64,000 nt of DNA from Agrococcus carbonis (lineage in GTDB: Bacteria > Actinomycetota > Actinomycetes > Actinomycetales > Microbacteriaceae): the NCBI RefSeq assembly GCF_900104705.1, contig NZ_LT629734.1, forward strand, positions 1,922,001 to 1,986,000, read 5' to 3'. The translations under genes and the position numbers were made by a program. The notes beneath the pieces were generated by a model that saw only the letters and a list, made by a program, of their open reading frames with translations, did no database searches and was not told the DNA's origin. Positions 1 to 6,800 of this stretch are shown piece after piece. How positions within the stretch are numbered: position 1 is the first letter of the stretch; each line of letters starts with the position of its first letter.

Positions 1-2208
1 AGCCCGCACCTCGTGCGCCGGGCGCTCACGAGCCTCAAGGCCGAGCTGCACCACCGCGAGCACCTGTTCAACCGCAAGAAGGCGAAGGACCTGCTCGAGC
101 TCGAGAAGCGGCAGGACCCCGAGACGCCGCCGGCGCTCGTGCTCGTGATCGACGAGTTCGCGGCGCTCGCGAAGGAGGTGCCGGAGTTCGTCGACGGCGT
201 CGTCGACATCGCGCAGCGCGGTCGCTCCCTCGGCATCCACCTCATCATGGCGACGCAGCGCCCCGCGGGCGTCATCAAGGACAACCTGCGCGCCAACACC
301 AACCTGCGCGTCGCCCTGCGCATGGCCGACGAGGCCGACTCGAAGGATGTCGTCGACGATCCGGTCGCGGCGTCGTTCGACCCGCGCATCCCGGGCCGCG
401 GCATCGCGAAGACGGGTCCCGGCAGGCTCGTGCCCTTCCAGTCGGCCTACGCGGGCGGCTGGTCGTCCAAGGACGAGGTCGTCGCCGCCGAGGTGCGGGT
501 CGCCGAGCTGCGCTTCGGCTCGATCTCGGTGTGGGAGGTCGAGCGGGTCGCCGAATCCGACGCGCACGACGAGGACCTCGGCCCCAACGACCAGAAGCGC
601 ATCGTGCAGACGCTCATCGGCGCGGCCGAGCACGCGGGCATCCCCGCCCCCCGGCGCCCGTGGCTCGACGACCTGCCGACGACGATCGACCTCCGGCAGC
701 TGCCGATCGAGGGCGACTCGAAGGTGCTCCTCGGGCTCTCCGACCTCCCGCAGCGGCAGCAGCAGCTGCCCGCCTACTTCGAGCCCGACAAGGACGGCTC
801 GATGCTCGTCTTCGGCGCATCGGGCGCCGGCAAGTCGGCGCTGCTGAAGACGATCGGCACGGTCGCGGGCATGCGGCCGGAGCTCGGCCGCGCCGAGGTC
901 TACGGCCTCGACTTCGGCTCCGGGTCGCTGCGCGCGATCGAGCGGCTGCCGCACGTCGGCTCGGTCATCGAGGGGGACGACGTCGAGCGCGTGCAGCGGC
1001 TGCTGCGCTCGATCGACCGCGAGATGGATCGCCGCGCCCGCGCGTTCACCGCCGCCGACGCCGCGAACCTCGCCGAGTACCGCGACATCGCCGATCCGGA
1101 GGCCACGCGCATCTTCGTGCTCGTCGACGGCTTCCCCGAGTTCCGCAAGGACTGGGAGATCCAGACCGGCCGATCCACCTACTACCGGATGTTCATGCGC
1201 ATCATCAGCGAGGGGCGCAACCTCGGCGTGCACGCGGTCATCTCGGCCGACCGCCCGGGCTCGCTCTCGAGCAACGTCTCGTCGAACATCTCGCGACGCG
1301 TGGTGCTCCGGCTCGCCGACCCGAACGGCTACCTCTTCCTCGGCGTCGACCGGGACGTCCTCGACGACGCGTCGCCCGCGGGCCGCGCGCTCTTCGACGG
1401 CGCCGAGACGCAGCTCGCGATCATCGGCGGCACCGCGAACGTCGCCGAGCAGGCGGCGATGCTCGACGAGCTCGGCGCGGGCCTCCGCGAGCGCGGCGCC
1501 GTCGACGTCGAGGAGATCGGTGCGCTGCCGACGAGCCTCTCGCAGGCCGAGCTGCCCGCATCCGTCGACGGCATGCCCGTGTTCGGCGTCGCCGAGGACA
1601 CGCTCGCGCCGCGCGGCTTCGAGCCGCTCGGCACGTTCACGATCGTCGGGCCGCCGCAGTCGGGCCGGACGACGGCGCTGCGCTCGCTCGTCGCGGCGAT
1701 GGTGCGCTTCGATCCCGACGTCAAGCTCTTCCACCTCGGCGGGCGCAGGGCCGAGCTCGTCGACGACCGGCCGTGGGTGCGCAGCGCCGTGCGCCCCGAC
1801 GAGGTCGAGGCGCTCGCGAAGGAGCTCGCCGAGCTCGTGGTCGACGAGACGATCCCCGGGCGCATCGCGATCGTGGTCGAGGACGTCGCGCAGCTGAACG
1901 ACGGGCCCGCCGAGCGCGCGATCCGGGCGCTCATGTCGGCGGTCAACAACAGCGACCACGTGCTCTTCGGCGAGGCCGACATCTCGCGCGCCGGCAGCAG
2001 CAGCGGCGCGATGGGCGAGTGGAAGGCCGGCCGCCAGGGCATCGCGCTGCAGCCGGACGCCTACGACGGCGACAGCATCTTCAAGGTGCCGTTCCCGCGC
2101 GTCAAGCGCTCGGAGTTCCCCGTCGGCCGCGGCATCTTCGTGCAGCACGGCCGATCCGTCACGATGCAGCTGCCGACCGCGCCCGCGGAGGTGCTCGCCG
2201 ACGCGTGA
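1..2208 (+). CDS. eccC: Type VII secretion FtsK/SpoIIIE-type ATPase EccC/EssC, C-terminal part (5' end outside window)
   Basis: This is the motor ATPase of an ESX-like (type VII) secretion system, which moves WXG100-type substrates across the membrane. The frame is open from the first base, so the N-terminal membrane segments and the Walker A motif of the first ATPase domain are missing. Counting from the GTG at 13, the visible parts are the first-domain Walker B (VIDEF, near residue 45) followed by ATQRP, a second domain with Walker A GASGAGKS (268-275) and Walker B IFVLVD (367-372), and a third domain with GPPQSGRTT (546-554) and IVVED (620-624). The third Walker A has Arg where Lys is normal, so that site is probably weak or purely structural. 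Two directly following genes encode small helical WXG100-like proteins, as expected for such a locus. The family is certain; whether it is EccC or EssC subtype cannot be fixed from this fragment. Confidence 0.93.
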   Translation, partial: SPHLVRRALTSLKAELHHREHLFNRKKAKDLLELEKRQDPETPPALVLVIDEFAALAKEVPEFVDGVVDIAQRGRSLGIHLIMATQRPAGVIKDNLRANTNLRVALRMADEADSKDVVDDPVAASFDPRIPGRGIAKTGPGRLVPFQSAYAGGWSSKDEVVAAEVRVAELRFGSISVWEVERVAESDAHDEDLGPNDQKRIVQTLIGAAEHAGIPAPRRPWLDDLPTTIDLRQLPIEGDSKVLLGLSDLPQRQQQLPAYFEPDKDGSMLVFGASGAGKSALLKTIGTVAGMRPELGRAEVYGLDFGSGSLRAIERLPHVGSVIEGDDVERVQRLLRSIDREMDRRARAFTAADAANLAEYRDIADPEATRIFVLVDGFPEFRKDWEIQTGRSTYYRMFMRIISEGRNLGVHAVISADRPGSLSSNVSSNISRRVVLRLADPNGYLFLGVDRDVLDDASPAGRALFDGAETQLAIIGGTANVAEQAAMLDELGAGLRERGAVDVEEIGALPTSLSQAELPASVDGMPVFGVAEDTLAPRGFEPLGTFTIVGPPQSGRTTALRSLVAAMVRFDPDVKLFHLGGRRAELVDDRPWVRSAVRPDEVEALAKELAELVVDETIPGRIAIVVEDVAQLNDGPAERAIRALMSAVNNSDHVLFGEADISRAGSSSGAMGEWKAGRQGIALQPDAYDGDSIFKVPFPRVKRSEFPVGRGIFVQHGRSVTMQLPTAPAEVLADA

Positions 2209-2220
2209 CCGCGCTCGGGC

Positions 2221-2266
2221 ATGGGTAGGTCTCCCCATTGAACTCCCAGAGGGCGATTCCTAGATT
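2221..2266 (+). promoter_or_regulatory. Promoter of the first WXG100 gene with upstream palindrome
   Basis: A palindrome (TGGGTAG-GT-CTCCCCA, 2222-2237, one mismatch between arms; the flanking A and T extend it to 2221-2238) directly abuts the -35 box TTGAAC (2238-2243). A 17-base spacer leads to the -10 box TAGATT (2261-2266). The same arrangement recurs at 2675-2720 and 6430-6475. The position just upstream of -35 suits an activator site; a repressor is also possible. Confidence 0.7.
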
Positions 2267-2322
2267 TGTGCCTGTTGGTCCTCACCGGGGCCACGACTCC
2301 AGCTGAGAAAGGGTGAGAACCG

Positions 2323-2610
2323 ATGAGCGACTTCGGTGCAACATATGACGAGATGGAGACCACGGCCTCCAACCTCGACACGGGCAAGACCGACATCGAC
2401 GACCTGCTCGACAAGCTCCAGGGCTACGTCGACGAGCTCGTCGAGGAGGGCTTCAAGACCGAGAAGGCCTCCGGCAAGTTCCGCGACGGCTACCAGGACC
2501 TCACGGACGGCCTCAAGGAGGCCGCCCAGGGCGTCGAGGACATGGCGCAGGCGCTGCGCGACATGTCGCAGGCGATCAAGGACACCGACACGGCGCTCGC
2601 CGGCGGCTGA
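2323..2610 (+). CDS. WXG100-like (EsxA-type) small secreted protein
   Basis: A 95-residue, acidic, all-helical protein of the size and helix-turn-helix layout of WXG100 (ESAT-6 family) type VII substrates. The strict W-x-G of the turn is not present; the corresponding stretch is EEGFKTEKASGKF near residues 41-53, so an aromatic Phe replaces Trp. ATG follows the purine-rich GAAAGGG at a suitable distance. The gene has its own promoter (2221-2266) and a strong hairpin terminator (2625-2653), so it is transcribed alone. It lies directly downstream of the secretion ATPase. The family call rests on size, helix pattern and neighbours; a precise substrate role is inference. Confidence 0.75.
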   Translation: MSDFGATYDEMETTASNLDTGKTDIDDLLDKLQGYVDELVEEGFKTEKASGKFRDGYQDLTDGLKEAAQGVEDMAQALRDMSQAIKDTDTALAGG

Positions 2611-2624
2611 TCCCACACACGTCA

Positions 2625-2653
2625 GGAGGGGGGCCGCCCGGCGGCCCCCCTCC
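2625..2653 (+). terminator. Hairpin terminator after the WXG100 gene
   Basis: A perfect 13-base stem (GGAGGGGGGCCGC, 2625-2637, with its complement at 2641-2653) closes a CCG loop. No U-tract follows, which is common in very GC-rich actinobacteria. It separates the first WXG100 gene from the next promoter. Confidence 0.65.
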
Positions 2654-2674
2654 CGCGTCCCGACGCGGTGCGGC

Positions 2675-2720
2675 ATGGGGAGGTCTCCCCATTGGCCGCC
2701 GCCGACGGCGTGCCTAGGTT
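2675..2720 (+). promoter_or_regulatory. Second palindrome-linked promoter of the type VII locus
   Basis: A perfect palindrome TGGGGAG-GT-CTCCCCA (2676-2691, extended by A/T to 2675-2692) abuts -35 TTGGCC (2692-2697). A 17-base spacer precedes -10 TAGGTT (2715-2720). The geometry is identical to that at 2221-2266. It should drive 2766 and the following effector-like gene. Confidence 0.72.
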
Positions 2721-2765
2721 GGAACCACGCGGCCCCGTCGGGCCTGCGGTTGGAGAGGGAGTCCG

Positions 2766-3080
2766 ATGAACGACGTGCTCATCAAGTACTGGGAGCTCGA
2801 GCGACTGGTCGAGCGGCTCACAAGCATCATCGACGAGTTCGAGAGCGCCGGCGACCGCACCGGTGAGATCCGCAGCGCGGTCGGCTACCCGTGGGGCCGC
2901 AGCGAGCTCACCGAGAAGGCGAGCGAGGCGGAGTCGCGCTGGAGCTACAAGCGCGCGAAGCTCACCGAGTCCCTCATCGGCATCCGCGACCACGGCCAGG
3001 CCGTCTACGAGGCGTTCCAGGAGTTCGACGCCGAGGCCGCCGCGAAGTTCGAGGCCGGCGAGAACCCGCCGTCGTCCTGA
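2766..3080 (+). CDS. WXG100-like helical protein with PWGR turn
   Basis: A 104-residue helical protein. Two long helices flank the turn GYPWGRSEL (near residues 40-48), which contains a Trp and a Gly as in WXG100 proteins but in a different spacing. ATG is preceded by GGAGAGGGAG. The gene follows promoter 2675-2720 and stops 31 bases before the effector-like gene at 3112, with which it is probably cotranscribed. Small partners encoded directly upstream of large effectors often serve as co-secreted targeting partners in type VII systems; that role is inferred here from order and size only. Confidence 0.6.
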   Translation: MNDVLIKYWELERLVERLTSIIDEFESAGDRTGEIRSAVGYPWGRSELTEKASEAESRWSYKRAKLTESLIGIRDHGQAVYEAFQEFDAEAAAKFEAGENPPSS

Positions 3081-3111
3081 TCCGGCACCACCCAGCGCAG
3101 AGGAAGAGCAC

Positions 3112-4344
3112 ATGAGCACCTGGCCGTACACCACGAAGGCACGGCACATCGTCGAGTTCCAGCAGGACGGCAGCGACATCGTCTCGCTCGGCTGGGACAT
3201 CTGGTACCTCGGGCTCTACATGGACACCGCCGCCGACATCATGCAGAAGCTCGCGAGCGGCGACGACGGCCAGCAGGGCGAGGCGGTCGACGAGCTACGC
3301 AAGAAGGTGGGCGACGCCCACGTGCAGCTGCACCTCGCGAGCGAGCTCTACATGCCGATCGGCTCGGCGCTCAAGCACTACGGCGCCGAGGTCCGCGACA
3401 CCATCCGCCCGCAGATCAACACGCGGCACCAGACCGCGAGCGACGCCTGGAACACGTACGTCGCGCTGCCCGGCGACAAGGACGGCCGCAGCTACTTCCT
3501 CGGCATCGGCAAGCCCGAGGAGGGCAGCCCCGAGGAGGAGCAGCACGAGGCCGAGGACCAGGCGAAGCTCCAGGCGTGGAACGACTGGATCGACGCGGCC
3601 GACTCGTACGACGCGGCGTACGACACGTGGGAGACGGCGTGGAACTCCGCCGTCGACGAGATCGACGACGGCTTCAGCGACGACCTCAAGGACTCCCGCT
3701 GGGAGAAGTTCAAGCAGTTCCTCGACGTCGCGCTCGAGGTGCTCAAGTGGGCCGGCCTCATCGTCGGCATCCTGGCCCTCGTCATCGGCGGGCCCATCCT
3801 CGCTGCGATCGCCGCCGCGATCGCGGTCGTGGCGCTCGTCGGCACCCTCATCCTCGCGTTCGAGGGGGATCGCTCGTGGGGCGACGTCGCGTGGGCGGTG
3901 ATCGACGTCATCCCGGTCGGCAAGCTCGGCAAGCTGTTCCAGGCCGGCGAGAAGATGAAGTTCGTCAAGGAGATGGGGAAGAACTTCGACCCCAAGACCT
4001 ACAAGGACGGCTGGAACGCGCTCAAGAAGCTCGACGGCTTCGGCGAGGGAGCGTCGAAGGGCATCCGCGACGGCGCGCTCGCGCTCGTGACGGGCAAGAA
4101 CAGCTCCGGCTGGTCGAAGCTCTGGACCGACAACATGGACACCTCGGCGTGGCGGGCGGCGACGAACCCCGGCCTCATCGACCGGGCTGCCGAGAAGGTC
4201 ATCCGCTTCAACGGCGTGCTCTTCGAGGGCGGCTTCACCGTCGTCAACAACGGCTTCAAGCTGCAGAACTGGACGTCGACGATCAGCGGCGGCGAGATCG
4301 AGAGCTGGCGCAACAGCAACCCGGTCCTCCGGTTCCTGTTCTGA
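3112..4344 (+). CDS. Putative type VII secreted effector with central membrane hairpin
   Basis: A 410-residue protein of no family I can name. Residues 1-200 are helical and acidic, with many Trp and Tyr, similar in style to the N-terminal helical targeting modules of type VII substrates. Residues about 210-250 form two hydrophobic segments separated by a Gly-Pro turn. They are followed by SWGDVAWAVIDVIPVGKLGK, which resembles the pre-toxin linker seen in polymorphic toxins (VxxxxPVGKL). The C-terminal 110 residues are basic and Trp-rich and may be the active domain. ATG follows GAGGAAGAG. It sits in one unit with the small helical protein at 2766. The effector function is inference; no catalytic motif was recognised. 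Confidence 0.5.
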   Translation: MSTWPYTTKARHIVEFQQDGSDIVSLGWDIWYLGLYMDTAADIMQKLASGDDGQQGEAVDELRKKVGDAHVQLHLASELYMPIGSALKHYGAEVRDTIRPQINTRHQTASDAWNTYVALPGDKDGRSYFLGIGKPEEGSPEEEQHEAEDQAKLQAWNDWIDAADSYDAAYDTWETAWNSAVDEIDDGFSDDLKDSRWEKFKQFLDVALEVLKWAGLIVGILALVIGGPILAAIAAAIAVVALVGTLILAFEGDRSWGDVAWAVIDVIPVGKLGKLFQAGEKMKFVKEMGKNFDPKTYKDGWNALKKLDGFGEGASKGIRDGALALVTGKNSSGWSKLWTDNMDTSAWRAATNPGLIDRAAEKVIRFNGVLFEGGFTVVNNGFKLQNWTSTISGGEIESWRNSNPVLRFLF

Positions 4345-4358
4345 TCAGGCCGCGCTGC

Positions 4359-4374
4359 TAGGGTCGCCGACGTG
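4359..4374 (+). promoter_or_regulatory. Leaderless promoter of the 4372 gene
   Basis: TAGGGT (4359-4364) stands 7 bases before the GTG at 4372 and no ribosome binding site lies in between, which fits a leaderless transcript. No convincing -35 box is seen. Confidence 0.45.
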
Positions 4375-5028
4375 ACGGGAGCTGGCGAGATCGAGGCCAC
4401 GACGACCGTGCCGGGCTGGCTGCGGATCCCCGAGGATCTCGCCCCCGAGGCGCGGTCCGCATGGGTCGAGGAGAGCGTCGCCGAGCTGCGCGACGCGTGG
4501 GGCGAGCAGTGGGATGCGCGCGCGGCGCAGATGGTGCCGGAGATGCTGCGCGCGTCGCTCGACGAGCGCCCCGACGCGCACGTCGTGTTCGAGGTGTGGC
4601 CGCTCGCGCTGCCGGCCCGCGCGCGCGTGCAGGTGTCGATGGTCGATCGCGCCTCGCTGCCCGACTGGGAGGCGATCGGCTGCGACGTCGTGCCGTACGA
4701 CGGGGCCGCGGTGGGCCCCGGGCTCGCCGTGTCGCGCCAGCGCGACTCCGAGTCCGAGGAGGGCCTGCGGCTCATCGACTGGGGCGCGGTCTTCGACGAC
4801 GGCGAACGGGCGCTCTTCGTGCAGGTCGACACGGTGCCCGTGCTCTTCCTGCAGCAGATCCTCGCTGGGCTCCACGGCATGGTGACGTCGCTGCGGGTGA
4901 CGCTGCCGAGCGGCGAGCCCTTCGCGGCGCGTCCGTCGGCGCTCGCGCTGCAGGACGACGACGGCGAGTGGCCGGCCGCGCGGATGCAGGCCGAGGGCCT
5001 CGCCGACGGACCGGAGGACGCCGCGTGA
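4372..5028 (+). CDS. Hypothetical protein of the type VII locus (possible PsbP/LpqN-like fold)
   Basis: A 218-residue acidic soluble protein without signal peptide or membrane segment. I do not recognise a family. By hand comparison its layout resembles the next protein: an early VPGWLRIP-like strand, a helix, a central beta-rich part with VVFEVWPLA and ARVQVSMV, and a late helix LAGLHGMVTSLRV. This order is reminiscent of PsbP/Mog1-like proteins linked to actinobacterial type VII systems, but that is a weak inference. GTG is used as start because of the upstream -10 box. The stop overlaps the GTG of the next gene (GTGA), so the two are translationally coupled. Confidence 0.55.
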   Translation: MTGAGEIEATTTVPGWLRIPEDLAPEARSAWVEESVAELRDAWGEQWDARAAQMVPEMLRASLDERPDAHVVFEVWPLALPARARVQVSMVDRASLPDWEAIGCDVVPYDGAAVGPGLAVSRQRDSESEEGLRLIDWGAVFDDGERALFVQVDTVPVLFLQQILAGLHGMVTSLRVTLPSGEPFAARPSALALQDDDGEWPAARMQAEGLADGPEDAA

Positions 5029-5681
5029 GCGCGCAGGCCGGCGCCGCCGAGGGCACGCGCGAGCGCGTCTCGCTGCGTGAGGAGCTCGGCGCCGGAGCGC
5101 CGCCCGAGTTCACGATCGCCGTGCCGCGCGGCTGGGAGCGCGTGCCGGTCGACGAGGGCGGCCGCGCGCAGCTCGAGCAGCGGCTGAGCGGCCGCATGAT
5201 GCAGGTCGGCAGGCTCGACCTCATGATCGAGCTGCGGCGCATGCTGCGCGAGAACCTCTCGGTCATGGCCGAGCACGGCGCGATCGCGCTCTTCATGCCG
5301 CTCGACCCCGGCGGCCTCGGCCAGACGGGCGCGCCGACCTCGATCACCGCGTACCTGCGCAAGGGCGAGCCGGGCGCCGAGCTCGACGACTACGCGCGCC
5401 AGGTGATCCAGCGGTTCGGGGCGGCGCCGCTCTACGGCGACCTGCGCACCCTGCGGTTCGAGACCGAGTCGACGCGCGACGTCGACGACACACCCGTCGT
5501 GCTCTCGACGACGCACTACCTCACACCGATGCCGGGCTCGCGCCGCAAGCGGGCCGTCGAGCTGCTCGCGACCTACGGGCGGCCGGAGAGCATGCCGCGC
5601 GACGACGAGCGCGTCGAGGGCCTGCACGTGCTGTTCGACGTCTGCGCGTCGAGCCTCCGGTGGGCGGGAGCGCGGGCATGA
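5025..5681 (+). CDS. Hypothetical protein, probable distant paralogue of the preceding gene
   Basis: A 218-residue protein, exactly as long as its upstream neighbour. The start FTIAVPRGWERVP (residues 28-40) matches the pattern of PsbP/LpqN-like proteins (beta strand, Pro, Gly-Trp). It continues with an amphipathic helix, TSITAYL, and a final helix LHVLFDVCASSLRW. There is no signal peptide. GTG at 5025 overlaps the preceding TGA, and the stop overlaps the ATG of the next gene (ATGA), so three genes are tightly coupled. A chaperone or accessory role in the secretion locus is suggested only by context. Confidence 0.55.
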   Translation: MSAQAGAAEGTRERVSLREELGAGAPPEFTIAVPRGWERVPVDEGGRAQLEQRLSGRMMQVGRLDLMIELRRMLRENLSVMAEHGAIALFMPLDPGGLGQTGAPTSITAYLRKGEPGAELDDYARQVIQRFGAAPLYGDLRTLRFETESTRDVDDTPVVLSTTHYLTPMPGSRRKRAVELLATYGRPESMPRDDERVEGLHVLFDVCASSLRWAGARA

Positions 5682-6409
5682 GCCGCGTGAGCGAAGCCGT
5701 GCGCCAGGCGCGCGAGGAGGACTTCCCGGCGGGCGTCGACCTCGGCTCGCTCGAGCTGCAGCAGGCCGTCGAGACCCCCTCGCTGCGCGGCGGCGCGGCT
5801 CGCGACGCCGTCGTGGCGCTCATCCTCGGCATCGCGCTCGTCGCACCGCTCGGGGGCGTGCTCGCACCCTTCGGCGGCGCCGACGTCGACGCGTTCGCCG
5901 GCACGGGCAACCTCGACCCCGCCATGGCGCGCACGCTCGTCGTGCTGTGCTTCTGGGTCGCCGCGCTCGGGCAGCTCGTCGGCCTCGTCGCGTGGTGGCG
6001 CGGCGGGCGGATGCGGTCGGGGCTCGGCACCGCGGCCGCGGCCCTCGCGGTGGTCTGCGCGGCGCTCGCCGCCTGGTGGCACGTCGACCGCGCCGAGCCG
6101 GCGCAGCTGCCCGCGCTGCTGGCGCCCATCGTGCTCACGGGGCTCGTCGGCCTCGTCGCGCTCGTCGCGCGGCTGACGCGCTCGACCGGCGGCGACGCGA
6201 GGCTCGCGCGCCGCGCGCGCATCGCCGAGCGCATGCAGGCGCTGCCGGAGGCCGAGCAGCAGGCGCTGCGCGACGAGCGGCAGCAGATCCTCGAGGCGCT
6301 GCGCGAGCGCGGCCTCATCGACGACGGCCTCGCCGTGCGCGCATCCGCCGCGCCGATGGGCGAGTGGTACCTCCTCGACGCACGGGCGGGCTCCACGCGC
6401 GACGCCTGA
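5678..6409 (+). CDS. Four-helix integral membrane protein of the type VII locus
   Basis: A 243-residue membrane protein of unknown function. It has a cytoplasmic N-terminus of about 40 residues, then four hydrophobic segments near residues 48-68 (VVALILGIALVAPLGG), 85-108, 117-135 and 146-170. The second ends WWRGGR and the third ends AAWWHVDR. A charged coiled-coil-like tail (ERMQALPEAEQQALRDERQQ) follows. ATG at 5678 overlaps the upstream stop (ATGA). It could anchor or regulate the neighbouring soluble proteins, or act as an immunity protein for the membrane-active effector-like proteins; nothing in the sequence decides this. Confidence 0.6.
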   Translation: MSRVSEAVRQAREEDFPAGVDLGSLELQQAVETPSLRGGAARDAVVALILGIALVAPLGGVLAPFGGADVDAFAGTGNLDPAMARTLVVLCFWVAALGQLVGLVAWWRGGRMRSGLGTAAAALAVVCAALAAWWHVDRAEPAQLPALLAPIVLTGLVGLVALVARLTRSTGGDARLARRARIAERMQALPEAEQQALRDERQQILEALRERGLIDDGLAVRASAAPMGEWYLLDARAGSTRDA

Positions 6410-6429
6410 CGCCTGACGCGTGCGCGGCG

Positions 6430-6475
6430 ATGGGCAGTCCTGCCCATTCTGCGGATGCGGCGGCGCACGTAGCGT
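6430..6475 (+). promoter_or_regulatory. Third palindrome-linked promoter of the type VII locus
   Basis: A perfect palindrome TGGGCAG-TC-CTGCCCA (6431-6446; 6430-6447 with the flanking A/T) abuts the -35 position TTCTGC (6447-6452). A 17-base spacer precedes -10 TAGCGT (6470-6475). The arms differ from the second copy at one compensated pair (G-C to C-G in the arm), so the symmetry and not the exact bases is kept. It drives the 6525-9559 unit. Confidence 0.7.
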
Positions 6476-6524
6476 CGACCGTGCCGCGCGGCGCCACGGC
6501 CGGCCCCGGCGGCGGGGAGGCACC

Positions 6525-6800
6525 GTGCACGACGTCCGCATCGACTACGGCGACCTCGACGGCGCGGTCTCGCACCTGCGGTTCGTCGCGCAGCAGCTCG
6601 AGGGCACCGACCTCACGAGCCGCGACGCGGCGGCGGCGACCGGCCACGAGGGGCTCGCCGCCCGGGTTCGGGAGGCTGCCGAGAGCTGGGACGACAACCG
6701 CGAGCGCTTCCAGGAGGCGGCCGAGGAGCTCGCCGACGCCGTCGCGGGCATCGCCGCCGCCTTCCGAGACCTCGACGTGCGCCTGGTCGGCGACGCATGA
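6525..6800 (+). CDS. Small WXG100-like helical protein
   Basis: A 91-residue helical acidic protein. The segment AESWDDNRERF (near residues 48-58) places a Trp between two predicted helices, as in WXG100-like partners. GTG at 6525 is chosen because GGGGAGG lies 4 bases upstream; the longer in-frame ATG/GTG starts run back through the promoter at 6430-6475. The stop overlaps the ATG of the hydrolase-domain gene (ATGA). This tight coupling suggests that it is the secretion partner of the product of 6797. I rate the family assignment as moderate because the turn motif is atypical. Confidence 0.58.
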   Translation: MHDVRIDYGDLDGAVSHLRFVAQQLEGTDLTSRDAAAATGHEGLAARVREAAESWDDNRERFQEAAEELADAVAGIAAAFRDLDVRLVGDA

